Positions 50,373 through 59,126 of a DNA stretch of 64,000 nt are shown piece by piece. The first letter of the stretch is position 1. The number at the start of each line of letters is the position of its first letter. The stretch comes from Mesorhizobium sp. GTDB lineage: Bacteria > Pseudomonadota > Alphaproteobacteria > Rhizobiales > Rhizobiaceae. A program made the translations under genes and the position numbers. Location of the stretch: contig SAJS01000003.1 in assembly GCA_004017535.1 (NCBI GenBank), forward strand, positions 372,001 to 436,000, read 5' to 3'. The notes beneath the pieces are model-generated. The model was not told the origin of the DNA, ran no database searches, and saw only the letters and a program-made list of their open reading frames with translations.

Positions 50373-50858
50373 ATGAAACGCGGGCTGACAACACTCATCC
50401 TGGCACTGCTCACCGCCCTGCCCGCCCATGCCGCGTCCTGCTCCTGGTCCGCCAGGATGGAAGAGGACGAGGGCGGCAGCGTGATGATGGCCTCGGTGTG
50501 CGGCGGGCCGAAGGGCGATGCGCATCTGATGCTCGCCTGTTTCGGCAAGCCGGTGCTGAGCTACGACCTCGGCGCCGCGGGCGGACAGCTGGAGCCCGGC
50601 ATCAGCGGCTCCTTCACCTTCAAGGCCGGCGACAAGAGCCTGACGAAGAAGCTCGAGCTGGAGGCGATGTACAACTACTTCACCACCGAGCTCTCCGGCC
50701 CCGCTGACCCGTTGCTTTCGCTGCTGCGCGGCAAGGGCGACGTGACGGTCAGCGCGGACAAGTATGGCGAGGCGACGTTTCCGTTGAAGGGCTCGGGCGC
50801 TGCTATCGGCAAGGTGCTGGCCGAGTGCGGCAAGGGTTCGGGCGGCGAGGCCGATTGA
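50373..50858 (+). CDS. Secreted hypothetical protein, 161 aa
   Basis: ATG 50373 is followed by a clear signal peptide (TTLILALLTALPAHAASC). The mature domain of about 140 residues has four Cys (CSW, VCGG, LACFG, AECGKG), likely two disulfides, and beta-rich character with FTFKAGDKSLTKKLELEAMYN. No enzyme motif. Periplasmic; family not recognised. The C-terminus is Gly/acidic. Confidence 0.72.
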   Translation: MKRGLTTLILALLTALPAHAASCSWSARMEEDEGGSVMMASVCGGPKGDAHLMLACFGKPVLSYDLGAAGGQLEPGISGSFTFKAGDKSLTKKLELEAMYNYFTTELSGPADPLLSLLRGKGDVTVSADKYGEATFPLKGSGAAIGKVLAECGKGSGGEAD

Positions 50859-50891
50859 CGCCTGTTCCGAGGCCTTTTCCGCGGCGCCTGG

Positions 50892-52817
50892 TCACGCCTT
50901 GCGTGAAAGCGGGATCGGCTGGAAGCCGACATCCGGCTCGGCCAGCCGCGTGGCGTCGCGCCCGCTTGCCTTGGCGGCGTAGAGCGCCTTGTCCGCCTGG
51001 AGGAGCAGGCTCGTCGGATTGTGGCGAGCGGCGGGGCCGCTGACGGCGATGCCGACGCTGATGGTGACGATCTTGCGCTCGCTGCGATCATGTTCCAGCG
51101 CCCGCTCGCGCACCGCGGCGCGCAGATTGTCGGCAACGCGGATCGCGCCGGCGGCAGAGGCCTCCGACAGGATGACGGCGAACTCCTCGCCGCCATAACG
51201 AGCCACGAAATCACCGGCGCGGGTGCGCTGCCGCAGGCAATCGGCGATCTGGCGCAGGCACTCGTCTCCGGCAAGGTGTCCGTAACGGTCGTTATAGGCC
51301 TTGAAGGAGTCGACATCGATCAAGAGCAGCGCGAATTCCCGGTCGGACTGGCTTGCATCCGCAACGACGCCAGCCAGCTTCTGATCGAAGGCGCGGCGGT
51401 TGCCCACGCCAAGCAGCGGATCGGTGTTGGCAAGCTGCGCCAGCTGATTGCTGAGCGTGGTCAGTTCTCCCTCGGTGCTCTTGATCTCGGTGATGTCGGA
51501 GACGACCACGAGCGCCAGGCCCGCCTCTGTCGGCCTTGTCCGCAACATTAGCCAGCGGCCGTCGAACAGCTTGATCTGCTGCTCGCCCGGCGTGCGCAGC
51601 GCGCCGACCACATTGTCTATCCACTCCCGTTCGTGACCCTTGGGGATGCCCACCTGCTCGCCGGTCACGGTCACGGCTTCGAGGATGTCGCGCAGTCTCG
51701 TGCCGGGAACGCGCAGGTCGCCGGTGAGCGGAAAGAAGGCCCGGTATTGCTCGTTGCAGAAGATCAGCATTCCTTCGGCATCGAACATGGCAAGTCCGTC
51801 CGACATCTCCGACAGCGCGTAGGAAAGCTGGTTCTTGGCTTCGAGCAATGCCTGTTCGAGCTGCTTCTGCGCCGTGACGTCGCGCGTGACGCCGACGAGG
51901 CCGATGATATTGCCCTCGACATCGCGCACGGGCGTCTTCGAGGTGGAGAACCAACGGAGATTGCCCTTCGCATTGGGGACCTGCTCCTCGAAATCGGCCA
52001 TCCCCTCGCCCGTTTCCAGCATTCGCTGCTCCAGCTCAAAGAGGGTCTGGGCGCGCGCAGGTTCCGCTATGTCGAAGTCGGTCTTGCCCGTCATCTGGAC
52101 CGGATGATCGTAGCCATGGAAGGCGGCGACGGACTGGTTCACGGCGACGAACTGGCCGCGCGTGTTTTTGACGTGGTAGAAGTCCGGCGCCTGGGCGACC
52201 GCGGCCCGCAGCAGATCGCGCTCTTTGGTGACAAGCTGCGTGTGAAGCACGACGAGCCCGGCCACGGCGGTTGCCGCGATAGTGAGCGCGATGAGCGGCA
52301 GCACGAGGCGCACGTCGATAGCGGGCGCGGCTGTCTGCGGCAGGATCGAGATCGGCACCAGCCCGGACAGGCCTACACAAACCGCAAACACCAGCACTTG
52401 CCAGGCGCGCGTCTGGCGGCGTCCGATGATGCGGTTGGCAAGAACGCCGGCGGCGAAGGCCACCGCAATGCCGACCAATCCGGCAGTGAGGCCCTGGCCG
52501 CCGATGGCGATGCGATATCCCAATGGAAAGGCGGCGGCCACCAATGCGCCCGGCAGGCCGGCGAACAGGCCGGCCGTCGCAACCAGCGACGTCCTGAGAT
52601 CCAGCAGGACGCCCGGCCGAATCTCGACGGTCAACAGCATGGAGGCCAGGGCGCCCCAGCCCATGATGCAGCCGAAGACAAGCAGCCTGAACTTTTGCGA
52701 GCGTCCTTCAAGCCAGGGCTGCACGTAGTTCCAGCCGGAAACGAACAGCGCCACCGCAGCCAGATTTGCCGTAAGGTGTTGCCACATGACGCCGATACCG
52801 ACCTCCGATCGGGTCAT
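50892..52817 (-). CDS. Diguanylate cyclase with 5TM, PAS-PAS and GGDEF domains
   Basis: 641 residues from ATG 52817, with AGGTG at proper distance; the longer frame to 53051 is untranslated-looking. N-terminal 5 or 6 membrane segments (about 10-190) of the 5TMR/LytS type, two PAS domains (about 220-340 with FYHVKNTRGQFVAVNQS and about 345-470), then GGDEF. The active loop is YGGEEF near residue 541, and RAGD five residues earlier is an intact RxxD inhibitory site, so product feedback is likely. It makes cyclic di-GMP; the signal is unknown. Confidence 0.9.
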   Translation of the reverse strand: MTRSEVGIGVMWQHLTANLAAVALFVSGWNYVQPWLEGRSQKFRLLVFGCIMGWGALASMLLTVEIRPGVLLDLRTSLVATAGLFAGLPGALVAAAFPLGYRIAIGGQGLTAGLVGIAVAFAAGVLANRIIGRRQTRAWQVLVFAVCVGLSGLVPISILPQTAAPAIDVRLVLPLIALTIAATAVAGLVVLHTQLVTKERDLLRAAVAQAPDFYHVKNTRGQFVAVNQSVAAFHGYDHPVQMTGKTDFDIAEPARAQTLFELEQRMLETGEGMADFEEQVPNAKGNLRWFSTSKTPVRDVEGNIIGLVGVTRDVTAQKQLEQALLEAKNQLSYALSEMSDGLAMFDAEGMLIFCNEQYRAFFPLTGDLRVPGTRLRDILEAVTVTGEQVGIPKGHEREWIDNVVGALRTPGEQQIKLFDGRWLMLRTRPTEAGLALVVVSDITEIKSTEGELTTLSNQLAQLANTDPLLGVGNRRAFDQKLAGVVADASQSDREFALLLIDVDSFKAYNDRYGHLAGDECLRQIADCLRQRTRAGDFVARYGGEEFAVILSEASAAGAIRVADNLRAAVRERALEHDRSERKIVTISVGIAVSGPAARHNPTSLLLQADKALYAAKASGRDATRLAEPDVGFQPIPLSRKA

Positions 52818-53063
52818 TAAAAGCACCTGAAAAGTTGTTTCCGGGTTAAGGCCGCCACCCAAGGCGGTTCCCCGGATGCGCGTCATTGGCGAATCCCTCG
52901 GCTTCGCACCATATGATTCCCTGCCGGCGTCGATTGCCCTCGCGACAAGCGTGATCGATCCCAGACATGCCGGCCACGCGGTCCATTCCGGGCCGCCGAC
53001 GCTCCTCGCGAGGCCCGTTGCGGCATCGCGTGCCCCAAAAGGCCGCGACAAGGAGCTATTTCG

Positions 53064-53906
53064 ATGAATCCGATCACCCTTTTCCTCACCGCCGTCCTCG
53101 CGCTCATCGGCGCCGGTATCGGCGTGCTGGCCGGACCATGGGCGGGGGCGCCGTTCTTCGTCATCGCGGCGCTGGTCGCCGCCTCACTGAAGATGGCCAA
53201 CACCTGGCAGCGCTTCGTGGTCCTGCGCGCCGGCAATCTGCAGGGCGTGCGCGGTCCCGGCCTGTTCATGATCGTCCCGGTGCTCGACAATGTCGTGGCG
53301 GTCATCGACCAGCGCATCCAGACCACCGCCTTCAACGCCGAGGAGGCGCTGACCCGAGATACGGTGCCGGTCAATGTCGACGCCGTCATCTTCTGGCATG
53401 TGCATGACGCGCGCCAGGCGGCGCTGGAAATCACCAATTACCGCGAGGCGATCGACCGCGTGGCGCAGACCTCGCTGCGTGAGATGATCGGCTCCTCGAT
53501 GCTGTCCTCGCTGCTCTCCGACCGCAAGGCGGCCGACGAGCATCTGCGTGACGTGATCGGCGCCAAGACGGCGCAATGGGGCATCACCGTGATGTCGGTC
53601 GAGATCCGCGACGTCGCGATCCCCGTGGCGTTGCAGGACGCCATGTCGCGACAGGCGCAGGCCGAGCGCGAGAAGCAAGCGCGCGTCATCCTGGGGTCCG
53701 CGGAAGCGGAAGTCGCGGCGAAGTTCGTGGAGGCGGCCACCACCTATGCCGACCATCCGGCCGCACTTCAGCTGCGCGCCATGAACATCATCTACGAGAC
53801 GACCAAGGAACGCGGGGCCACCATCCTGATCCCGACCGGGCTGGTGGACAGCCTCAACCCGGCGGCGGCGCTGGTTCAGGCCGGGGTGCTGAAAAGCGCG
53901 GCCTAG
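53064..53906 (+). CDS. Slipin-family (stomatin/prohibitin) membrane protein
   Basis: 280 residues. Two hydrophobic segments at the N-terminus (about 5-45) anchor an SPFH domain: FVVLRAGNLQGVRGPGLFMIVPVLD, VIDQRIQTTAFNAEEALTRDTVPVNVDAVIFW. The C-terminal helix QAQAEREKQARVILGSAEAEVAAKFVEAA is the oligomerising coiled coil of slipins. Role: membrane microdomain scaffold, often paired with NfeD protease, which is absent here. Start ATG 53064 after AAGGAGCTATTTCG. Confidence 0.88.
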   Translation: MNPITLFLTAVLALIGAGIGVLAGPWAGAPFFVIAALVAASLKMANTWQRFVVLRAGNLQGVRGPGLFMIVPVLDNVVAVIDQRIQTTAFNAEEALTRDTVPVNVDAVIFWHVHDARQAALEITNYREAIDRVAQTSLREMIGSSMLSSLLSDRKAADEHLRDVIGAKTAQWGITVMSVEIRDVAIPVALQDAMSRQAQAEREKQARVILGSAEAEVAAKFVEAATTYADHPAALQLRAMNIIYETTKERGATILIPTGLVDSLNPAAALVQAGVLKSAA

Positions 53907-53930
53907 TCAGCCGCTAAGGCCATAAAGACT

Positions 53931-53977
53931 CGGTCCGGCTCGCGCGCCATGGCGTATGAGCCGGACCGGATTTTTTC
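53931..53977 (+). terminator. Strong rho-independent terminator
   Basis: CGGTCCGGCTC (53931-53941) pairs perfectly with GAGCCGGACCG (53958-53968), followed by GATTTTTTC. It ends the slipin transcript. Confidence 0.9.
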
Positions 53978-53993
53978 AACGATGGATGGAAAC

Positions 53994-54305
53994 TCAATAG
54001 TCGGAGCCGCTCTCGACCATGACCGGACGGTGATGGTGCCGGTGGCCGATCGAACCCGTGACGACCACGGTGTCGTCGCGGCGGTGATGGCGGTGACGCC
54101 AGCCTCGCTCGCCATTGTCATAGAAGGCGATCGTGCCGTGGCGGCGGTGGTGAAGACGGTGGCCCTCGTCGTTGATGACGACCGCCGGGCGGTGGTGATA
54201 ATAATGCCTGTGATGCGTCCTGATAACGACATCGGCCTCGGCCGCGGAGGCGACGGCGGGCGCGGCGACACAGAGCGCCAGGGCAGCAAGAAGCACTGTT
54301 TTCAT
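53994..54305 (-). CDS. Secreted His/Arg-rich small protein
   Basis: 103 residues from ATG 54305 (MKTVLLA); a start at 54332 lacks the signal context. Signal peptide about 1-22. The mature part has HRHYYHHRPAVVINDEGHRL, repeated HHRRH and HRHHHRP runs, suggesting metal (Zn/Ni/Cu) binding or a cell-surface role. Regulated by an EcfG promoter on the same strand. Convergent with the slipin gene. Confidence 0.75.
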   Translation of the reverse strand: MKTVLLAALALCVAAPAVASAAEADVVIRTHHRHYYHHRPAVVINDEGHRLHHRRHGTIAFYDNGERGWRHRHHRRDDTVVVTGSIGHRHHHRPVMVESGSDY

Positions 54306-54346
54306 TGCTCTATTCCTAATTCCTGAATTCATCCCTTCGCCGGATA

Positions 54347-54371
54347 AACCGCCGCCCGCCGCTTTGGTTCC
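54347..54371 (-). promoter_or_regulatory. EcfG promoter for the His-rich gene
   Basis: Minus strand: GGAAC (54371-54367), 17 bp, GTT (54349-54347). Leader about 35 bp to ATG 54305. Confidence 0.62.
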
Positions 54372-54433
54372 CGCCGGGGTTGCGTCGCGGCGCGGGACCG
54401 CGGCAGGCGGAAAGGCACAGCCGGCGGCAAGGC

Positions 54434-54628
54434 TCAGCCTTCGCGCCGACGCCGAAGCGCCATGTAGCGCAGGTAGGTCGTGGCGGCCGCATCGCAGGCA
54501 CGCCGCCCGGGGCCATTGGCCTCGATCATCGTTTTGGCCAGCCGCGGCGGCAGGCCGTGTTTGGCGGCGAAGAACGCCGGCTCGTAGGGTTGGTCGTCTA
54601 CATCATCTGTCGGTCTATCAACGCTCAT
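54434..54628 (-). CDS. Small hypothetical protein
   Basis: 64 residues from ATG 54628. Acidic start (DRPTDDVDDQPYEPA), then FFAAKHGLPPRLAKTMIEAN, a run recalling DUF3606-like sequences, then RRACDAAATTYLRYMALRRRREG. Soluble, helical; no known motif. Family not recognised, probably stress-linked like its neighbours. Confidence 0.6.
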   Translation of the reverse strand: MSVDRPTDDVDDQPYEPAFFAAKHGLPPRLAKTMIEANGPGRRACDAAATTYLRYMALRRRREG

Positions 54629-54769
54629 GTCGGCTCCCTATCGGCGGCGCGCGTGGAAATCGGCGCGCGGCCCAATGCGAAACCCCAGCTTTGGTTGCGG
54701 CGCTCGGTCCTCTTCGTGCACCGGTCCGACCTCAGTCCGACATCGCTTTGCGACCGTCGCCGGATCGGA

Positions 54770-54794
54770 GGAACGAAAGCTTTCCAGCCTCGTT
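54770..54794 (+). promoter_or_regulatory. EcfG promoter for the small membrane protein / iron permease operon
   Basis: GGAAC (54770-54774), 16 bp, C, GTT (54792-54794), full consensus. First gene starts at 54843. Confidence 0.75.
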
Positions 54795-54842
54795 TGCCGG
54801 CATGAATTCGCGGCACGGCGCCAGCCAACAGGAGCAAGGAAC

Positions 54843-54944
54843 ATGGACGACAATCGCAACAGTGTCCTGGAAGCGCGCTGGCTTCTGGCGGTGCCGGCAT
54901 CGGTGCTGCTCACCGTGCTGGTAGCCGGCATGCTGCTAGGATAG
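54843..54944 (+). CDS. Tiny membrane protein, 33 aa
   Basis: ATG 54843 behind AGGAGCAAGGAAC. Polar head (DDNRNSVLEARWLLAV) and one membrane span, VPASVLLTVLVAGMLLG, to the end. It lies 7 bp before the iron permease-like gene with an EcfG promoter upstream, so it is probably made under stress and may assist that protein. Too short for routine gene finders; frame and ribosome site support it. Confidence 0.62.
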   Translation: MDDNRNSVLEARWLLAVPASVLLTVLVAGMLLG

Positions 54945-54951
54945 GCGGCCG

Positions 54952-55353
54952 ATGAACCGCCTGCTCTTCCGCGCCGCCGATTTCCTGTCGCGGCCGCCAG
55001 GCTTCTACGCGATGCTTGCCGCCATGGCTGCCTGCACGCTGCTGGTGCCGTTCGGGCTTACAAACGTGGTGACCTATGCCTTGTCGGTGGCGGCCATCAT
55101 CATCACCGGGGTGGTCCTCATCCAGGGCTACCGGGACACCGCCGCCATCCACGCCAAGCTCGACGAGATCGTCATTGCGCTGAAGCAGACGCGCAACGAC
55201 GTGGTCGGGCTCGAACATGCCGAGCCGCATGAGATCAAGTCCAAGCTGATGGAACTGGAGATCGAGGCCGGGCGCCTGGCGGCGTCAGAGGCGTTGAGCG
55301 GCGCAAGAGATGAGGCCGGCGCCACAGTGGGTGGGGGGTGTTGGGATAGCTGA
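54952..55353 (+). CDS. Low-affinity iron permease-like membrane protein
   Basis: 133 residues. Two membrane segments around 17-37 and 45-65 (AMLAAMAACTLLVPFGLTN and SVAAIIITGVVLIQG), then AIHAKLDEIVIALKQTRNDVVGLEHAEPHEIK, the tail typical of the rhizobial low-affinity iron permease family (half-size of fungal Fet4 repeats). Export/import direction unproven. Cotranscribed with the 33-residue gene under a stress promoter. GTG/ATG ambiguity: ATG 54952 chosen. Confidence 0.72.
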   Translation: MNRLLFRAADFLSRPPGFYAMLAAMAACTLLVPFGLTNVVTYALSVAAIIITGVVLIQGYRDTAAIHAKLDEIVIALKQTRNDVVGLEHAEPHEIKSKLMELEIEAGRLAASEALSGARDEAGATVGGGCWDS

Positions 55354-55488
55354 GGCACCGGCCGAAGGCGGAATGGGCACCGCCGCCAGGCAAAGATAGG
55401 CCTCCCAGGCATGGGCGAAATTACGCGATCGCGGAAGTGTGCCCAAGCCCGAAGCCGGCCCGGCGCAGCGTCATCTCGCCGGCCGGCC

Positions 55489-55513
55489 GGAACAAATGCC
55501 GGGCATCGCCGTT
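55489..55513 (+). promoter_or_regulatory. EcfG promoter
   Basis: GGAAC (55489-55493), 16 bp, C, GTT (55511-55513). ATGs at 55521, 55527 and 55545 follow at once. Confidence 0.65.
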
Positions 55514-55520
55514 TGCGGGG

Positions 55521-55766
55521 ATGGTCATGTTCGCCCCGCTCGATATGCACGGCGAGAAGCGCGCCGATCTCCACCGGGCCGCAAGGTTGTCGATGCTGCA
55601 TGAGCGCGTGGTGAAGCGCTTCGACAGGGTCGACCATTCAGCCGATGCCGTCGAGACCGCCGCGGCCGCTTTCGTGGAGGCCACCCATCGGTCGAGCATC
55701 ATGGCCGATCCATTCAGGTCGGTCGGGAGGTCACAGGTGACGGCGGGCTGGACTCTCGGGCTGTAA
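55521..55766 (+). CDS. Possible small stress protein
   Basis: 81 residues if ATG 55521 is used; ATG 55527 and 55545 are alternatives without ribosome sites. The middle is a helix (RAARLSMLHERVVKRFDRVDH) with an alternating charged pattern, then AVETAAAAFVEATHRSS. No domain known. The case rests on the full-consensus EcfG promoter directly upstream and on frame length; could be a leader or chance frame. Confidence 0.4.
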   Translation: MVMFAPLDMHGEKRADLHRAARLSMLHERVVKRFDRVDHSADAVETAAAAFVEATHRSSIMADPFRSVGRSQVTAGWTLGL

Positions 55767-55792
55767 GTTCCCCCCGGAGCCGCAAGAAGTGA

Positions 55793-55993
55793 TCAGTGAG
55801 GCCGTGCGTTGCGTGCCCTGATTAGATCGCGCCTTCTCAACTCGGCATATACCGCCTCGCGGTCCCCACGATATCGCCCCAGCAATCTCACTGCCTCGTC
55901 GCGCTCCACACGCCCGAGCTTCATCATAAAGCGAAGTTCACGTTCCGGAATCAGAGGCTGAGCTTCCTGCCGCCGCCACCATGTTTCATGCAT
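55793..55993 (-). CDS. Small hypothetical protein
   Basis: 66 residues from ATG 55993. Trp-rich start (HETWWRRQEAQPLIPEREL) and two basic helices (MKLGRVERDEAVRLLGRYRGD, then EAVYAELRRRDLIRARNARP). Strongly basic, possibly nucleic-acid binding. No signal. Unrecognised; GGGGAGGTCGAAGCG just upstream of the start resembles a ribosome site. Confidence 0.6.
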   Translation of the reverse strand: MHETWWRRQEAQPLIPERELRFMMKLGRVERDEAVRLLGRYRGDREAVYAELRRRDLIRARNARPH

Positions 55994-56121
55994 CGCTTCG
56001 ACCTCCCCGCCACGCCCACTTGCCAGTCCAGCGGAACCCCTTCCTACGGTGATGTATAGACCATCCACGCGTTGGCCTCAGTGAGACTGCCCACACTTCT
56101 CAGTTCTGACATTTGCATTTG

Positions 56122-57621
56122 TTAGCGGAGTCTCCTTTCCTCCGACGGGCATCGGCCGCATCCGGTATCAAAGGGGCGAGCTTGGCTCAGGAAATCAGGC
56201 GCTGCATCGCTCCTCCGACCGCTGGCAAACGCAACCATCATCGCCGCCACGACCAGTCCCCCAGCCACCGCGAAGGTCATTGCCATCCCGTGCGCGACGG
56301 CCGCCGGGGCCGCCGCCGCGATATCTCTCTCCCCCACGGCGAAGGCGAACACCGCGCCCATCACCGCCGTGCCGGTGACGAGGCCGAGATTGCGCGAGAG
56401 GCTGAGCATGCCCGACACCACGCCGCGCTCGCTTCTGTCGACATCGGCCATGACGGCGGTGTTGTTGGCGGCCTGGAACAACTGGTAACCCGGCGTGAGC
56501 ACGGCGATCGCCGCCGCGTAGCCAGTCACGCCGAAGAGGCCCGGGAGGGCTGTGAGCGCGGCGCAGCCGGCGACCATCAGGGCAAGGCCGGCGACGACCA
56601 TCGCGGCCGCCCCCAGCCGATCGACGATACGCCCGGCAATGACGCCGCAGACCGCCGAGACCACGGGGCCGATCGACAGCACGGCCCCGGTCGCCGCTTC
56701 GCTCAGGCCCAGCGCGCGCGACAGAAAGAACGGGCCGACGACCAGGGTGGCCATCATCACCGTCGAGACCAGCGCGTTCATGGCGAGGCTCGGCGCCAGC
56801 ACGCCGTCGCGCAGCAGCGCGAGCTTGACCAAGGGGGACGCCACCTTGGCCTCGGCGACGACGAACAGCGCCGCGCCAGCCATGGCCGCGCCGAGCAACG
56901 CCGCGTTGAGGCCGCCGAAATGGCCGCGCCCTAGGGTCATCGCCAGCGCATAGGCGGCGAGCGTGGTGGCGAGGAGCAGCGTGCCCGGCATATCGAAGCG
57001 GGCCTTCGCGCCCGCCGCCTGGCGCGGGATGCTCGCCGCTGGCAGGAAGCGCCAGGCGGCAAGCAACGCGACGCCGCCCAGCGCGGCATTGACGAGGAAG
57101 ATCGAGCGCCAGCCGAGAGCGGCGATCAGCACGCCGCCGAGCGAGGGGCCGAGCGCCGTGCCGATCGCCGACATTGTGCCGAGCAGGCCCATGGCGCTGC
57201 CGGTGCGCTCTTTCGGCACCGTCTCGCCGACGACGGCTATCGTCAGCGCCATCATCACCGCCGCGCCCAGCCCCTGCACGGCGCGCGCGACAATCAGCAG
57301 CGCCAGCGACGCCGCGAGCGCCGCAGCAAACGAGGCGGCGCTGAAGAGCGCCAGACCGGCGATCAGCAAGAGCCGGCGGCCGACGAGATCGCCAAGACGC
57401 CCGACGCTGACGATCAGCGCGGTGATAGCGAGCAGATAGGCGAGCACCACCCATTGCACCGCTGGAAAGGACGCGGCGAAGACCACGCTCAGCGTCGGCA
57501 GCGCGACATTGGCGATGCTGGTGGCGAGCGAGGAGACGAGCATGGCCAGAGACAGGCTGGCCAGCGCGCCCGCCGGCGAATGGCCTACGGGCGCGGCGCG
57601 GGTCTCGGCAATATCGGCCAT
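56122..57621 (-). CDS. MFS drug exporter, DHA2 (EmrB/QacA) family
   Basis: 499 residues with 14 predicted membrane segments. Motif A-like loop LIVSVGRLGDLVGRRLLLI, segment-5 motif C region GTALGPSLGGVLIAALGW, as in 14-segment drug/H+ antiporters. It exports toxic compounds; the divergent LysR gene and the palindrome between them make substrate-induced control likely. Start ATG 57621. Typical length. Confidence 0.9.
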   Translation of the reverse strand: MADIAETRAAPVGHSPAGALASLSLAMLVSSLATSIANVALPTLSVVFAASFPAVQWVVLAYLLAITALIVSVGRLGDLVGRRLLLIAGLALFSAASFAAALAASLALLIVARAVQGLGAAVMMALTIAVVGETVPKERTGSAMGLLGTMSAIGTALGPSLGGVLIAALGWRSIFLVNAALGGVALLAAWRFLPAASIPRQAAGAKARFDMPGTLLLATTLAAYALAMTLGRGHFGGLNAALLGAAMAGAALFVVAEAKVASPLVKLALLRDGVLAPSLAMNALVSTVMMATLVVGPFFLSRALGLSEAATGAVLSIGPVVSAVCGVIAGRIVDRLGAAAMVVAGLALMVAGCAALTALPGLFGVTGYAAAIAVLTPGYQLFQAANNTAVMADVDRSERGVVSGMLSLSRNLGLVTGTAVMGAVFAFAVGERDIAAAAPAAVAHGMAMTFAVAGGLVVAAMMVAFASGRRSDAAPDFLSQARPFDTGCGRCPSEERRLR

Positions 57622-57693
57622 GATGTCTTCTCCGTCGGTTGAAATGCGCCCGGAAGATAGGCATCCAGCCGATATGGCGGAACGCGCAGCATT

Positions 57694-57710
57694 TGCACTT
57701 GATCAGTGCA
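57694..57710. promoter_or_regulatory. LysR-type operator between the MFS and LysR genes
   Basis: TGCACT-TGATC-AGTGCA, perfect 6-bp arms, contains the T-N11-A core. It lies 73 bp from the MFS start and 46 bp from the LysR start. Confidence 0.78.
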
Positions 57711-57755
57711 TGAAACGCCATGTCATCGAGCGACAACCATGCTATGGTTGCGCTT

Positions 57756-58664
57756 ATGTCGCGACCCGATCTCAACCTGCTCGTCACGCTGGATGTGCTG
57801 CTTGCCGAAGGCAGCGTCGTCAAGGCGGCGCGGCGGCTGAAGCTCAGTCCTTCGGCGATGAGCCGGGCGCTGGCGAGGCTGCGCGAGGCGACCGGCGATC
57901 CGCTTCTGGTGCGCGCCGGCCGAGGCCTGGTGCCAACGCCGCGCGCCGCAGAGCTCAGCGCGGAGGTCGGCCGGCTGGTGAAGGAGGCGGAAGCAGTGCT
58001 GCGGCCCGCCGAGCGGCTCGATCTCGCGCGGCTCAACCGCAGCTTCACGCTGCGCAACAGCGACGGCTTTGTCGAGAATTTCGGCCCGGCGCTGCTGGCC
58101 CGCGTGGCTGAGGAAGCGCCGGGCGTGCAATTGCGCTTCGTGCCCAAGCCCGACAAGGACAGCGGCCCGATGCGCGAGGGCACGGTCGACCTGGAGACCG
58201 GCGTGATCGGCACCACGACCGGGCCGGAGGTGCGCTCGCGGGCGCTGTTCCGCGACCGCTTCGTCGGCGTCGCGCGCCCCGGGCATCCTTTAAGCGAAGG
58301 CCGCATGACCGCCGCCCGCTTCGCGGCCGGCCGTCACATATTGATCTCGCGGCGCGGGCTCGATCGCGGCCCGGTGGACGACGCGCTGGAGCTCGCCGGG
58401 CTGACGCGGATGATCGCGACCGTGGTCGGCGGCTTCGCCGAGGCGCTGGCGCTGGCGCGCGGCTCGGACCTCATCGCCACGGTGCCGGAGCGCTATACGG
58501 GCACCCTGCGCGAAGGCCTGTTCACCTTTACCCTGCCGGTCCGGCTTGCCCCGCTGACGATCTCGCTGCTGTGGCATCCGAGGCTCGATGTCGATCCGGC
58601 GCATCGCTGGCTGCGGGGACTGGTGAGAGAGGTGTGTGGCGAGCCGCGTAACCCCACCACTTGA
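57756..58664 (+). CDS. LysR-family transcriptional regulator
   Basis: 302 residues from ATG 57756 (SRPDLNLLVTLDVLLAEGSVVKAARRLKLSPSAMSRALARLREATGDPLLVRAGRGLVPT); ATGs at 57720 and 57744 would extend it but lack better sites. HTH at 3-62; effector domain to the end with LRFVPKPDKDSGPMREG. The NahR/PcpR-like start suits aromatic or drug sensing. Likely controls the divergent exporter and itself through the palindrome at 57694. Confidence 0.88.
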   Translation: MSRPDLNLLVTLDVLLAEGSVVKAARRLKLSPSAMSRALARLREATGDPLLVRAGRGLVPTPRAAELSAEVGRLVKEAEAVLRPAERLDLARLNRSFTLRNSDGFVENFGPALLARVAEEAPGVQLRFVPKPDKDSGPMREGTVDLETGVIGTTTGPEVRSRALFRDRFVGVARPGHPLSEGRMTAARFAAGRHILISRRGLDRGPVDDALELAGLTRMIATVVGGFAEALALARGSDLIATVPERYTGTLREGLFTFTLPVRLAPLTISLLWHPRLDVDPAHRWLRGLVREVCGEPRNPTT

Positions 58665-58713
58665 GAGGGGCTAACGCTGGCGGGGAACCAACCTCGCCGC
58701 CGCGGACATTTCT

Positions 58714-58741
58714 TTAACATTAGCGTTTACTAACGTATAAT
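58714..58741 (+). promoter_or_regulatory. Sigma-70-type promoter
   Basis: TTAACA, 16 bp, TATAAT, one of the few vegetative consensus -10 boxes in the window; leads to the Zn-finger gene with a leader of about 75 nt. Confidence 0.6.
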
Positions 58742-58821
58742 ACAGGCAAGAAATACCATGCCGCTCATGGAGGGCATGGCCAGCGCGTTGCCGGGCGCTT
58801 TTGACAAAGCCGGAGGCTCGC

Positions 58822-59025
58822 TTGAGCGAATTCAGGAAGTTCGCGTGCCCCCGGTGCCTCGGCGCCGGCAAGGTGTTCGAGTGTGAAAAGCAGGTGGCGT
58901 CGAAAGGCTCATGCTGTCCCTCGGGCACGTTGCACGACAATTGCCCCGGACAACGGATTTCCTGCCACGCCTGCAACGGAACCGGCCTGCGCGGCTACGG
59001 CGCACCTCCTCTTTTGCAGGACTGA
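58822..59025 (+). CDS. Small zinc-finger (DnaJ-type) protein
   Basis: 67 residues from TTG 58822, chosen since CGGAGG lies 5 nt upstream; a TTG at 58801 lacks it. Two Cys motifs of the DnaJ central-domain type: CPRCLGAGKV and CHACNGTGL, with CCPSG and NCPG between, so one or two zinc sites. Without J-domain it may be a stand-alone chaperone- or RNA-binding zinc knuckle. Family uncertain. Confidence 0.65.
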   Translation: MSEFRKFACPRCLGAGKVFECEKQVASKGSCCPSGTLHDNCPGQRISCHACNGTGLRGYGAPPLLQD

Positions 59026-59126
59026 GCGGCGACAGGGCGATCAAGGCCGATGCGGCGCAGGCCCGCGACCCTCGAATTCAAAGCGATCGGACAGAGAAAA
59101 TAGTCGACCCGTTTCCTGGAATTGCT

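Noticed and set aside
52818-53051. 78-residue N-terminal extension of the diguanylate cyclase
   Set aside because: Low-quality composition, no ribosome site at 53051, and AGGTG precedes the ATG at 52817.
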